From positions 1 through 44,369 of the IMG/VR virus record IMGVR_UViG_3300034694_000399: 44,369 nucleotides of DNA; one strand, written 5' to 3'. Source of the stretch: a virus. Numbering within the stretch: the first letter of the stretch is position 1; the number at the start of each line of letters is the position of its first letter. Positions 7,301-15,075 of this stretch are shown in pieces. The notes under the pieces are model-generated. The model saw only the letters and a program-made list of their open reading frames with translations, was not told the origin of the DNA and searched no databases. Made by a program: the position numbers and the translations under genes.

Positions 7301-10300
7301 GACCATCTTTTATTTCTCTTGCTTTTTCTAAGTAAGCATCAATGTCATCTACTTTTGAAGGGTTTATCTCTGAAAAGTTTTTAGCCGAATCAGATAAGCC
7401 TGCCTCTTTTGTCTTAGAGTTTTTCTTTATTGTTTTTCTAAGGGAGTTAGATTCGTCTAGCTTTTTTTGATAGTTAGCATCATTCATTGTTTTTTCTACA
7501 TAGTCAAGTAGCTCGCTTACGGTTTTAGTGTTATTGTACTCTATGTTACTAACCTTTCTAAGTAATGTATTTGCTTTATTTGTAGTAATTCTACCTGCCT
7601 TTAATAGTAAATTTATTGAAGACTGTAAAGCTTTTCTTTTAGTTTTCTGGTCGTTCTTAGCATCTCTAGCAATTTTAGCTTCCTTTCGCAAGTCTTTCTT
7701 CATTGCTGCATAGTCATTAGAAACCTTAATGGTAGTTGGCTTTCCAATTCTTTTTATACCCAATAGCTTCTTAGCTGTAGGTGGTTTTATTTCTACACCT
7801 AACTTAGAACTCACATCTCTAAGTATGTTTTCTCTTTCTATGTCTGTAGATTCCTGGAACAACTTAGAACCTTTTAAATAAGAGATAGCATTGTCTGCAA
7901 TCTTCTGAGGATTAGTATCTTTACCTACCCCTCTATTCTTGGTCTTTTCAACTATACCATCTACAATGGAGTCTACTCTTTCCTTGTTCACACTCATCAC
8001 TTCCGCTTCTACTTCTACTTCTGCTTCCGCTTCTACTTCTGCTTCTGCTTCCGTTTCTTGCTGAGTATCGATCCGTACTTCGCCTTCCACTTCCGATACA
8101 CTTTCGGTTGATTCAGCATTAGATATATCTCCTGTTTTTTTGTTTTGAATGGCATCTTGTTTTTCTTTTATTAGTTTATCTTGTTCCTTTAATATGTTAG
8201 AATCTGATTCTAAAACAACAGGTAATCCTAGCCTTTCGTTAGCCTCATTTTTTGCCTTTAAAGATTCAATGGCATCTTCTCTTGTTACATTAATTTCTAC
8301 AGTTCCTTCTGACTCTCCGTTTATAATTTCTTGAGCCTGTATCTTGTCTTTGTCATAAAGAGCTTGAAGCTGAGAATCTACATCATCTATCCTGTCGTCA
8401 ATATTCTTCTTTAAAGGGCCTTCTAAACCTTCTCTTTGGTTTATTAAGTTTTGTCTTTGTGTAAGTAAATCAGAAGCAGGCTGCATGTTTTCTGAAACAA
8501 CAATAGTTCCTTTTGTTTTATTTTCAGCAGTTTGCATATTATATATTTCAGTATATGCATTTGACGCCTCTAATGATGATAAAGAACCTTCCTCTATTAA
8601 AACATCTAAAGTTGCTTGTATGTCACCTATGTCTGAAGCTATAGTTCTAACTAAATCCGCTCTTCTGTTTCCTGACAATAATTTTTTACCACCAAGAGTG
8701 CTTGTTGCTCCAATAGTCATTACAGCAGTCTCTAAAACATTTGCCTTAGTAATTTTAGTATCCAGAACATTTTTACCTATAGTTTCGTTTACTAAATAGT
8801 TAATTCCTTTTTCAGCAAATAAAACTGGCAATTCCTCCACAAAAAGTTCCTTAAAGTTTTCTTTACCCAAAGCAATCCCCTTGTCTACTAGTTGTTTTTT
8901 AGTAAAGCTTTTCCCTTTTTTTAAAGCTAAGTTTTTCACTTGGTCTTTAATGCCCTGGAATCCCACTAAGAGCTTCTCGTTACTTCCTGCTAATCCAGAA
9001 AATATTGCATCTAATGTTGATATTGCTTGACCTGCATTAACCGCTATTTCCATGGATTCTGTTTCACTCATCCCTGTAGCCATTAGCTGAGACCTTATGT
9101 CGTCAACATTATTAACTACACCACTGACAAAAGATGCTCCAGCCATTCCTAGTTTACCAGCCGTAGCTGCTTTTACATACTTTTCAAGATTTAAGTTTTT
9201 GTTTACTTTTTTACCAGTTCTTATTAAAGCAAATAAATTTGTAATAGTATTTACACCACCCTTTGCAACTGATCCAGATGTCCAATTAATAACTTCCTTA
9301 GAAACATCTTTTGCTATTTCTTGTATTTTTCGTATTTCATCAGAAGGGATTATACCATCCATTCTTACATTTGAATTTTTATCAAACACAGTTCCATTAG
9401 TACCTACAACATATTCTTTTCCCTTATAATATACAGGTTTTCCTTGTTGAAAAGAAGCCACTGAAGCCTCTCCATACTCCCTTTCAAACCCCTTACCCAT
9501 CTCCGAGAACATGGAGCTTAACCCTGCTAAAAGACCTTTCTCATCACCACCCATTGCAGCTATACGTTGGTCAACAAATCCAGGGATCCCTGCAACAAAA
9601 TCCATAGCAAAACCAGTTAACGCAGTTCCACCTGTTTTAGCTAATTCTAAAAGTCCCTGTCCACCTTCTGACCACTCACCTTCTTGTACTGAATTGTAAA
9701 GTCTTTTTCTTTTCTTTAAATCTGTATCTTCCTGTAGCTCTTTTAATTTAGGAAATGAATCCATTGTAGAGTTTACTGACTTAACAGAATTAACAAATTC
9801 AGCTGAAAGTTCTTTTTCTTCAGCTTTAAGTGTTTTTAATGCTTCTTCATCTGTGGTTAATTTTTGAGCAGAAAGATTGGCTTCTAATTTCTTACTTGAT
9901 TCATTTAGCTTTAAAGCCTTGTAAGATTGTAGTTTTTCGTATTGTCTTTTTTCCAAGAGAAACTGATCTTCTTCATCATCTCCAAAAAGGTTATTAAAAA
10001 ACTTATATATTGAGTTTTCTCCTCTTGTATTTTTTTTCTCCCACTTAAAATAATCATCAGAATCAACTTCATTCTTTTGAAGAATATCTTCACCTAAAGA
10101 GCTTTCATTAATATCATCTTCAGTTAATTCAACATCATCATAGTTATTGAATGATTTAAATTTTGTTTTTTCAAAGAGTTCAATTGAATTCAGTAAATCA
10201 GAATCAATATCAGATTCCTTCTTGAATTCTGTTTTACCTGTTTCAGGATTTAAGAATCCATATTCTTTTTCTCTGTTTCTTAATCTTTCTTTGTCAAAAT

Positions 10301-10883
10301 CCGAAAGATTACTATCGTCAACAGATAAGGTTAAACCTTTTGCGTATTCTAACAAGGGTTCATTAAGTCCTTCATCACGATTTAATCCTATATATCCAGA
10401 ATTTTGAAATGTTGATATTTTATTGTTTTTTTCTTCAAGGTCATATATTGCATTATCATCAGATTCAATGGCGTCATATATGTCTTGAGATGGCACATCA
10501 TCTCTATTGAATATAGCTTCTAATTGCTGTTCATTTGCATCTGGATTAGCTTCTATTAATCTAGAAGTTTCTTCATCATAAAGCTTTACTTGATTTCTAT
10601 AATCTTCAACAGGAACTGTCTCAACTACTTCTTCAACTTGCTCAACGTTTACTTCTAAACCATCCGAAGACCCAAGCGGTGTTTCCGTTTCTGTAGTGGA
10701 TACCGTAACTGCCTCTTCCCCATCTGAAGGAGTAACGACAGGGTTTTTTTTTTCAGTATCAATAGCTTCTCCTACAAGCTCTAGTGTTCCATCAGCGACT
10801 AGTGAGTCAAACTGCTCTCCATATTTTGAACGAAGTTCTTCTTCTGAATACTCATTTCCTGCTGGTGTTTTATAACGCTTCAT
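4317..10883 (-). CDS. giant internal virion (ejection-type) protein, 2188 aa
   Basis: This is the largest gene of the window and the last of the late operon. The N-terminus (MKRYKTPAGNEYSEEELRSKYG) resembles the start of other giant virion proteins of short-tailed phages. Hydrophobic glycine/alanine-rich segments lie near residues 415-440, 575-600, 1700-1740 and 1910-1950. Long charged coiled-coil stretches separate them, and an acidic glutamate/alanine/valine run lies near residues 940-965. This mixture suits a protein that is stored in the capsid and inserted into the host envelope with the genome, like T7 gp16 or P22 gp16/gp20 by role, though I see no sequence match to those. I see no transglycosylase, protease or RNA polymerase (DxDGD) motif. 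The function is inferred from size and position. Confidence 0.65.
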   Translation of the reverse strand: MKRYKTPAGNEYSEEELRSKYGEQFDSLVADGTLELVGEAIDTEKKNPVVTPSDGEEAVTVSTTETETPLGSSDGLEVNVEQVEEVVETVPVEDYRNQVKLYDEETSRLIEANPDANEQQLEAIFNRDDVPSQDIYDAIESDDNAIYDLEEKNNKISTFQNSGYIGLNRDEGLNEPLLEYAKGLTLSVDDSNLSDFDKERLRNREKEYGFLNPETGKTEFKKESDIDSDLLNSIELFEKTKFKSFNNYDDVELTEDDINESSLGEDILQKNEVDSDDYFKWEKKNTRGENSIYKFFNNLFGDDEEDQFLLEKRQYEKLQSYKALKLNESSKKLEANLSAQKLTTDEEALKTLKAEEKELSAEFVNSVKSVNSTMDSFPKLKELQEDTDLKKRKRLYNSVQEGEWSEGGQGLLELAKTGGTALTGFAMDFVAGIPGFVDQRIAAMGGDEKGLLAGLSSMFSEMGKGFEREYGEASVASFQQGKPVYYKGKEYVVGTNGTVFDKNSNVRMDGIIPSDEIRKIQEIAKDVSKEVINWTSGSVAKGGVNTITNLFALIRTGKKVNKNLNLEKYVKAATAGKLGMAGASFVSGVVNNVDDIRSQLMATGMSETESMEIAVNAGQAISTLDAIFSGLAGSNEKLLVGFQGIKDQVKNLALKKGKSFTKKQLVDKGIALGKENFKELFVEELPVLFAEKGINYLVNETIGKNVLDTKITKANVLETAVMTIGATSTLGGKKLLSGNRRADLVRTIASDIGDIQATLDVLIEEGSLSSLEASNAYTEIYNMQTAENKTKGTIVVSENMQPASDLLTQRQNLINQREGLEGPLKKNIDDRIDDVDSQLQALYDKDKIQAQEIINGESEGTVEINVTREDAIESLKAKNEANERLGLPVVLESDSNILKEQDKLIKEKQDAIQNKKTGDISNAESTESVSEVEGEVRIDTQQETEAEAEVEAEAEVEVEAEVMSVNKERVDSIVDGIVEKTKNRGVGKDTNPQKIADNAISYLKGSKLFQESTDIERENILRDVSSKLGVEIKPPTAKKLLGIKRIGKPTTIKVSNDYAAMKKDLRKEAKIARDAKNDQKTKRKALQSSINLLLKAGRITTNKANTLLRKVSNIEYNNTKTVSELLDYVEKTMNDANYQKKLDESNSLRKTIKKNSKTKEAGLSDSAKNFSEINPSKVDDIDAYLEKAREIKDGLMPTKQTKNGLKTATPFDTKKADEYTKKEQEAQKEKDYELQKKAFQDLTGLDANDLTLEEMRDLLISLDGNTLTEEGKEKAANEKKDAVEKALKQAISNAKINAKQVIADSDVEVTKEQKKLLGEFLKMDMSVLTTKEKMKALDAILNFETNQSTGGMKSILKQAKGSKGMKSLVKDKITSTLKSSMLGRYWNTSIATLPNVFELMFASQQKGAKVMDKIGVTEAINGAAKAERDSENIVKDYAKAFKKKVMKVGKFFDLANDIERGILGEIQRFTPGQEVKDFDDSKKLIENTYKDLLKSSDLENQNKGKLIKEAYERLVKDSNNISEVQSKADPANLEGVKYMTDVWASNYDALAETSLNVYNKNLGKDTNYIPRSIQNISVESETEGRDITKPLFNPDGSSSVYSKKTGVLEESTKPSKLKEGRILNLGFDSQNMANLKAALTDINTAGAIQQIKGAIASESFNEVFPNDKSRDIVKKRIIDYIDAKRTGQRVKEDEKKALKILNKAATFGVVKALGGITQPLKQIVPIFNTAINAGIINTSKASALIFNKDVQNAINNSGLPIANRGVSSQGDIEGVDSRIKKSATSIPGKVVDAIDKGNKAIIDKLLVAPDVQTARASFIAYYLKAMDKKGVKSGDIDFTKPLDKEAAQYAQQQVDRQQNTSDSDLQGGLFTKKDLQTQIIRKTLFPFANFLLNQKTRMYSDLNTLVRNPTALPGDKTAAAKSLGGLVVETAMFNAIGLGITQMLSNVARMYTGEEEDPNLTSFENREKNKKKKEKEFDARLAGRIGNVVADVFVPIPVLNDLALAQANSMLSIMQEGDDDPFKFFAKTDKELGDQLGVLGIGGKKLILLKDMIMTIQSGEVTSEYFGKKSSKKLTPEALDNLNGVAGAYALHVVGLLPFSEVGYLSERAFKNISKMKVIDKKRDLEDEAFDLLEEEGQKAPNDQQVKERVKRIRKEEKSGKSSNLLNTKSKLGGSGSTNLLKSKGLLD

Positions 10884-10889
10884 TTTTTT

Positions 10890-12908
10890 TTATTTAAGTT
10901 TAGTAATAAATTCAGATACAGCTCCTTGTAGCACTTGATAACCTTCGTCTGAAGCATCTGCGATGTCTTTTACTTTTTGAATTACAATAACTCCTTCACC
11001 GTCCATTGCCGAAATCATTAAATCATCACCATTCGCCTTCACTTTAAATCCTTTAGGAAGATCTAAACCAAGCGCTCCGTAGGCAGAGATTATAGTCTCT
11101 TTAACCCCTCCAACTAAATTATCCATATCTTGTCCGCCCATCGTTTCAGCTGTATCGGCATTTTCAAAAACTGTTTTTAGCTGTTTTTTTAACGTTGTTT
11201 TATCCTCTCCAGCTTTATATGTCTGTGTAAGACTTAGTTCTTTAGTACTTCCATATTTCTTATTTCTTGTTCCTGTACCTGTTTGAGAAACATTATCGAA
11301 AAGGGTGTTGTTTTTTAAGAAGTTTTTTAAAGCTATGTCAGATGATACGCCACCTGCATTAATGTACTCATAGTTTGCATTAACAAAATCTTCGCCAGAT
11401 GTTTCTTTAAACACCTTTTTTCCATTTTCTGTTGCTACATCTCCAAACTTCATTTCAACATCTTTACCGTTTAAGTTAAATGAAACAGATGTTACTATCT
11501 CCTTATCATTGCCATCAGGACCTGTTATAATGGAAGTAGTTTCCTTTATACTATTATATTTTAATCCAGATAAACCTTGAAGCTCTTGTAATGATAACTG
11601 CATTTCTTCAGGAGTTTTTGCACCCCTTAAATTATTAAGACTTGCAATTGTTCTTACGCCTTTATCTATATTTGTTTGGTCTGCTGTTTGATTCGCTTTA
11701 TTTCTATTAGGGTCAAACTGACTTTGTTTTGTTCCTTTTGTTATTTTTCTTTGCAATCCTGCAACTAAACTTCTTCTATTATAACCTTTAACAGCTTCTA
11801 TTTGTTCTTCTGTCATTTCTGGAACAATAGCATTGTTTGAGTTTGCAGCTGCAATCCTAGAATATTTAGGAACAGTAACTTTTTTTTCTTCTAGATTCTC
11901 ATCTAATATATCAACTGTAAATGTCTCCTTTTTTTGAGCATCTGTTAAATTATCGTAGTCAGTAAAAGAAACTAGCTTACCTCCCATTCCGTTTTCACTA
12001 GTGAACAAACTGGCTACATGCTCTATATTTGTTGTGTTGGCTGCTACTTGATTATTGACGTTTGCTTTTAGATCTGGATTATTTCTAGAGTCAGCAATAA
12101 CATTTCCTACCATTAGTCCATCCTTAGCCATTATCTGATAATTAGTTCCAACTGCACTATTAGCAAAATCCTCAACTTGGTCAGTAATATATATCCTATC
12201 AGCTCTTGTATTTGCTTTGTGCTTAAGAGCCAAAACACTCATTCCACTTTGTCCGTCTATATAAATTGGTTTACCGTTGTAATCTAATTTACGAACTAAA
12301 GTTTTAGTTCTTTCGTCAACTTCCATTTTATAAAAATCAACTATACCCATGCCTTTATCATCAAAATTAACATCAACACCAGCTAACGTACCTATTTGAG
12401 TTTGTATCTGTTGCTTAATAGCTTCTAATTCACCAGATTGTGGCTTAACAAAAATTTGTTCTCCTTTATCATTAGTAATATATTTTCCTTTTGCTCTTTC
12501 TTCAGTAACATCTATTTCATCTCCAAATGTTTTAACAAAATCAGATAAAATTTCAAAAGTTTGTTTTCCGTTTTCTTGAAATATTAAATTTTCTTCAGGA
12601 GGAACATTTCCATTTCTTACAAGTTTTTCGCTTATAAATGCATCCTCTTTAAATTTAGCCAAAGATTCAACCATTTTAGCTGCAGCTGTATCATTACTAG
12701 GCATGTTCTCGGCAGCATACTTCTCAGCTTCACGAATTGATTTTGAAGTAGTTTTTTTAAGGTCAAGACGTTGCTTATCTATATTAGCTTTCCAATCTTG
12801 TACATCTTTTATTCCTTTATCTATAGCTGCAAACTTTGATTCAAGTGGATTACCTCCAATTAAACCTTTATCTAATGCCGCTATAGTTCCCTGTAATGCG
12901 TTACCCAT
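10890..12908 (-). CDS. internal virion / ejection-type protein (672 aa)
   Basis: A soluble-looking protein that starts MGNALQGTIAALDKGLIGG and is rich in charged helices in its first 150 residues, with mixed alpha/beta after that. It lies 6 nt upstream of the giant protein and 11 nt downstream of the gp14-like gene. In many short-tailed phages this slot holds the middle internal core protein (T7 gp15-like by order). No catalytic motif is recognised. The role is inferred from gene order and size, not from a visible domain. Confidence 0.6.
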   Translation of the reverse strand: MGNALQGTIAALDKGLIGGNPLESKFAAIDKGIKDVQDWKANIDKQRLDLKKTTSKSIREAEKYAAENMPSNDTAAAKMVESLAKFKEDAFISEKLVRNGNVPPEENLIFQENGKQTFEILSDFVKTFGDEIDVTEERAKGKYITNDKGEQIFVKPQSGELEAIKQQIQTQIGTLAGVDVNFDDKGMGIVDFYKMEVDERTKTLVRKLDYNGKPIYIDGQSGMSVLALKHKANTRADRIYITDQVEDFANSAVGTNYQIMAKDGLMVGNVIADSRNNPDLKANVNNQVAANTTNIEHVASLFTSENGMGGKLVSFTDYDNLTDAQKKETFTVDILDENLEEKKVTVPKYSRIAAANSNNAIVPEMTEEQIEAVKGYNRRSLVAGLQRKITKGTKQSQFDPNRNKANQTADQTNIDKGVRTIASLNNLRGAKTPEEMQLSLQELQGLSGLKYNSIKETTSIITGPDGNDKEIVTSVSFNLNGKDVEMKFGDVATENGKKVFKETSGEDFVNANYEYINAGGVSSDIALKNFLKNNTLFDNVSQTGTGTRNKKYGSTKELSLTQTYKAGEDKTTLKKQLKTVFENADTAETMGGQDMDNLVGGVKETIISAYGALGLDLPKGFKVKANGDDLMISAMDGEGVIVIQKVKDIADASDEGYQVLQGAVSEFITKLK

Positions 12909-12919
12909 AATTTAATGCT

Positions 12920-13852
12920 TTAGTTTGTTGGTACTGTGATTTGCCCTGATGCAACTGCTGCTGCTATCTGTTCTGGTGTCATTAAAGCTATCTGTTCTGC
13001 AGTTAAACCTGCTGGTGTTGGAGTCTGTCCGAACCCAGCTATACTTCCAGCTGCTGATTTTATACCTCCAAGAGCAGTAGTCAGAGCGCCTCCAACAGCG
13101 GTAAGACCCTCTCCCAATGAAGTTTTACCATACCCTTCAGTTCCAAAACCATCCAAAGTTCCTGCCCTACCTATTTGTCTCATTTGTTGACCTGTAAGGT
13201 CACCTCCAGGTTGTGTTGCTTTAAAAGCGTCAAATTGTGTTTGAGCCGCTTTATCGCCTCCTAGTCCAGCAACTGCTTTTCCTTCTGCGCCTCCAAAAGC
13301 ACCTATCCCTGCGGTTAAAGCGCTAGTTCCTGCATCAATAAAAGCACCTGTTGCTGCTGCCTCTAATTGATTTGCTTCATTTCTCTTAGCGTCAGCCTGT
13401 AATCCTGCTGCTGCTGCCCTATCATCTTGTAAAGCTGAAATTCTAGCTGCATCCATTTCAGACGCTGCCGCACGTTTCATATCAATGTCTAATTTTTGCA
13501 TCGCAAATTTATCAGCAATTTGTCCTGTCCCAATATCCTGGACTTGTTTTACTTTTCCTGCAGTTGCCGCAACACCTCTTTGATCCCCTTCTTGAGCTGC
13601 TTCTAATATCTGAGAACCTTGCACATTTGAAAGTTGAAGTTGTTTATCGTAAATATCTGTAGTTGCTCTAATTGCATCATAGAAATTTTCCTCTAATCTA
13701 GCTACGGACTCTTGTTCTAATTGATCCTGCTTAATTTCTAATCTACCTGCTTCTCTTGCTGCTTCTTTGGCTGCGCTATTTGCCATAAAACCTTTTGCTG
13801 CTTGACTTCCTACTGCTATTGTTGCCGCTGCTATTGTTGTGAATGCCGCCAT
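12920..13852 (-). CDS. gp14-like internal virion protein (310 aa)
   Basis: The N-terminus is an alanine-rich hydrophobic helix (TTIAAATIAVGSQAAKGF), followed by a long alpha-helical region rich in A, Q, E and D to about residue 160. Glycine/alanine segments that could insert into a membrane come next (AFIDAGTSALTAGIGAFGG, GLTAVGGALTTALGGI). The end is a small LTAEQIALMTPEQIAAAV helix pair. This architecture is typical of small internal virion proteins of T7-like phages (gp14), which form the outer-membrane part of the ejection channel. It is the first of three contiguous candidate ejection genes. Composition and order support it; there is no sequence motif. Confidence 0.65.
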   Translation of the reverse strand: MAAFTTIAAATIAVGSQAAKGFMANSAAKEAAREAGRLEIKQDQLEQESVARLEENFYDAIRATTDIYDKQLQLSNVQGSQILEAAQEGDQRGVAATAGKVKQVQDIGTGQIADKFAMQKLDIDMKRAAASEMDAARISALQDDRAAAAGLQADAKRNEANQLEAAATGAFIDAGTSALTAGIGAFGGAEGKAVAGLGGDKAAQTQFDAFKATQPGGDLTGQQMRQIGRAGTLDGFGTEGYGKTSLGEGLTAVGGALTTALGGIKSAAGSIAGFGQTPTPAGLTAEQIALMTPEQIAAAVASGQITVPTN

Positions 13853-13853
13853 A

Positions 13854-14264
13854 TTATAATGTTTTTATCATTTCTGTGTTATAACTATCTCCTTTTATAT
13901 ACCCATTTTTTTTGTAAATATCAATAAGAGAGTCTGACTTTAATAAAGCATAAGAATATTTACACCCATTAAGCTTTAATGTTTCCGTTAAAACTTCAAT
14001 TAAAAAAGACAAAGCTTCTCTTCTTTCGGTTTTTTTATCATATTCAAAGTTAGATACAATCCAATCACACCATCCTACTTTTGAGTTAGTTATATATATA
14101 TAACCTGCACAAACAGGTATTTCTCCATCATAAACCACTACGCCACCTTTTCCATCTTTTGGTAGAAAATCTCTTGGAGGTGGTGTCCATCTCCAATCTT
14201 TCCACCATTTAGTTAAAATGGTATCGTAGTCGTTTTCATTTAATTCTCTTATAGTAAATTTCAT
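13854..14264 (-). CDS. GNAT-like acetyltransferase
   Basis: A 136-residue protein with the general layout of a GNAT fold: an N-terminal IRELNENDYDTILTKWW strand-helix, a GGVVVYDGEIPVCAGYIYI beta hairpin, a central SKVGWCDWIVSN strand, a helix ending in LNGCKYSYALLKSDSL, and a final IYKKNGY as in the GNAT C-terminus. The usual R/Q-x-x-G-x-G/A acetyl-CoA loop is not clearly present, so activity is uncertain. Genes of this kind often sit among tail genes of marine short-tailed phages. A TAnnTTTG element directly upstream (14270-14277) would give a very short or absent leader. Confidence 0.6.
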   Translation of the reverse strand: MKFTIRELNENDYDTILTKWWKDWRWTPPPRDFLPKDGKGGVVVYDGEIPVCAGYIYITNSKVGWCDWIVSNFEYDKKTERREALSFLIEVLTETLKLNGCKYSYALLKSDSLIDIYKKNGYIKGDSYNTEMIKTL

Positions 14265-14269
14265 TTACG

Positions 14270-14277
14270 CAAAGATA
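14270..14277 (-). promoter_or_regulatory. Bacteroidota-type -7 element upstream of the GNAT gene
   Basis: On the minus strand this reads TATCTTTG, matching TAnnTTTG. It is part of the 12-mer TTTGTATCTTTG, which occurs exactly again at 23330-23341 and 41907-41918. The start codon lies only 5 nt beyond the element, so the mRNA would be nearly leaderless. No good -33 TTTG is visible, which lowers confidence. Confidence 0.45.
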
Positions 14278-14284
14278 CAAAAAA

Positions 14285-15067
14285 CTAAGGATTACTTTTG
14301 AATACTTGAGAATCTATAGTAAACAGTTCTACAGCAGATGTATTGTCGTTTGTTACTTTAAATTCCATGTAATATCCTGTAGCTCCATAAGACTCAGCAA
14401 CAGGGTCTTTAAGCACTAATATATATGCATTATTAGGTATTGTAGATCCAATAGGCAAGAAATTTGATGCATCAACCGTTAACGTTTTTCTATCACTACT
14501 AATTGAAGTTATAGGACCTACAGCTACAGGTGAGCTGAAGTTGTTAGGAGCAGAAATAAGAGTACTAAAATTTAACTCATCACCTATAGATATTATTCTA
14601 GATGTTGGAGTGCTAAATTCAACCGTAATTATACCAGTTGACGCACCTGTTGAAGAAAGTAATTTACCTATTCCTTGTGTAGATCTTAACGCTAAGTTCT
14701 CTGTACCTGATATTCTTTTAATGTAAGCAAAGAAGCTACCCTCTTTCTTTACGAAATCTGTCTGAGGCATAAAACCTGCTCCCAAATCAGTTACTAAACT
14801 TATATCCCATGAGTCGTCACTTTCTAATTCAATTGTTTTAAAAACTTTAACAGTAGTAGGTTCTTGATTAAAAACCCCAGTTAAAGTAGAGTCATAATCA
14901 ACTCCATAATAGTTGTTACGTCTTTCATTGGTGTTATGTCTGTATAAATTTCCACCTTTAAAGGTATATAAAAACTGATTCATTCCTAATATAAAATCAG
15001 GGAAGTAGCTATAAAAAGAAGGCCATCCCTTTACTGATTCACTATATGTTACTGTGTAATTTTCCAT
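14285..15067 (-). CDS. tail-associated structural protein (260 aa)
   Basis: Beta-rich protein beginning MENYTVTYSESVKGWPSFYSY. It contains a stretch (NTNERRNNYYGVDYDST, then FNQEPTTVKVFKTIELESDDSWDISL) that resembles the C-terminal part of tail stabilization proteins in other Bacteroidota phages. There that segment is joined to the large propeller protein; here it is a separate gene after the 572-residue appendage gene. The last 100 residues form a small beta domain. It is likely a tail hub or distal tail component. The assignment is an inference from pattern similarity and location. Confidence 0.55.
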   Translation of the reverse strand: MENYTVTYSESVKGWPSFYSYFPDFILGMNQFLYTFKGGNLYRHNTNERRNNYYGVDYDSTLTGVFNQEPTTVKVFKTIELESDDSWDISLVTDLGAGFMPQTDFVKKEGSFFAYIKRISGTENLALRSTQGIGKLLSSTGASTGIITVEFSTPTSRIISIGDELNFSTLISAPNNFSSPVAVGPITSISSDRKTLTVDASNFLPIGSTIPNNAYILVLKDPVAESYGATGYYMEFKVTNDNTSAVELFTIDSQVFKSNP

Positions 15068-15075
15068 ATTTTATT

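Noticed and set aside
4317-12908. Giant virion RNA polymerase as in gut crAss-like phages
   Set aside because: No DxDGD catalytic motif was found in the 2188- or 672-residue proteins; a DMDNLVGG string in the latter is not the motif.
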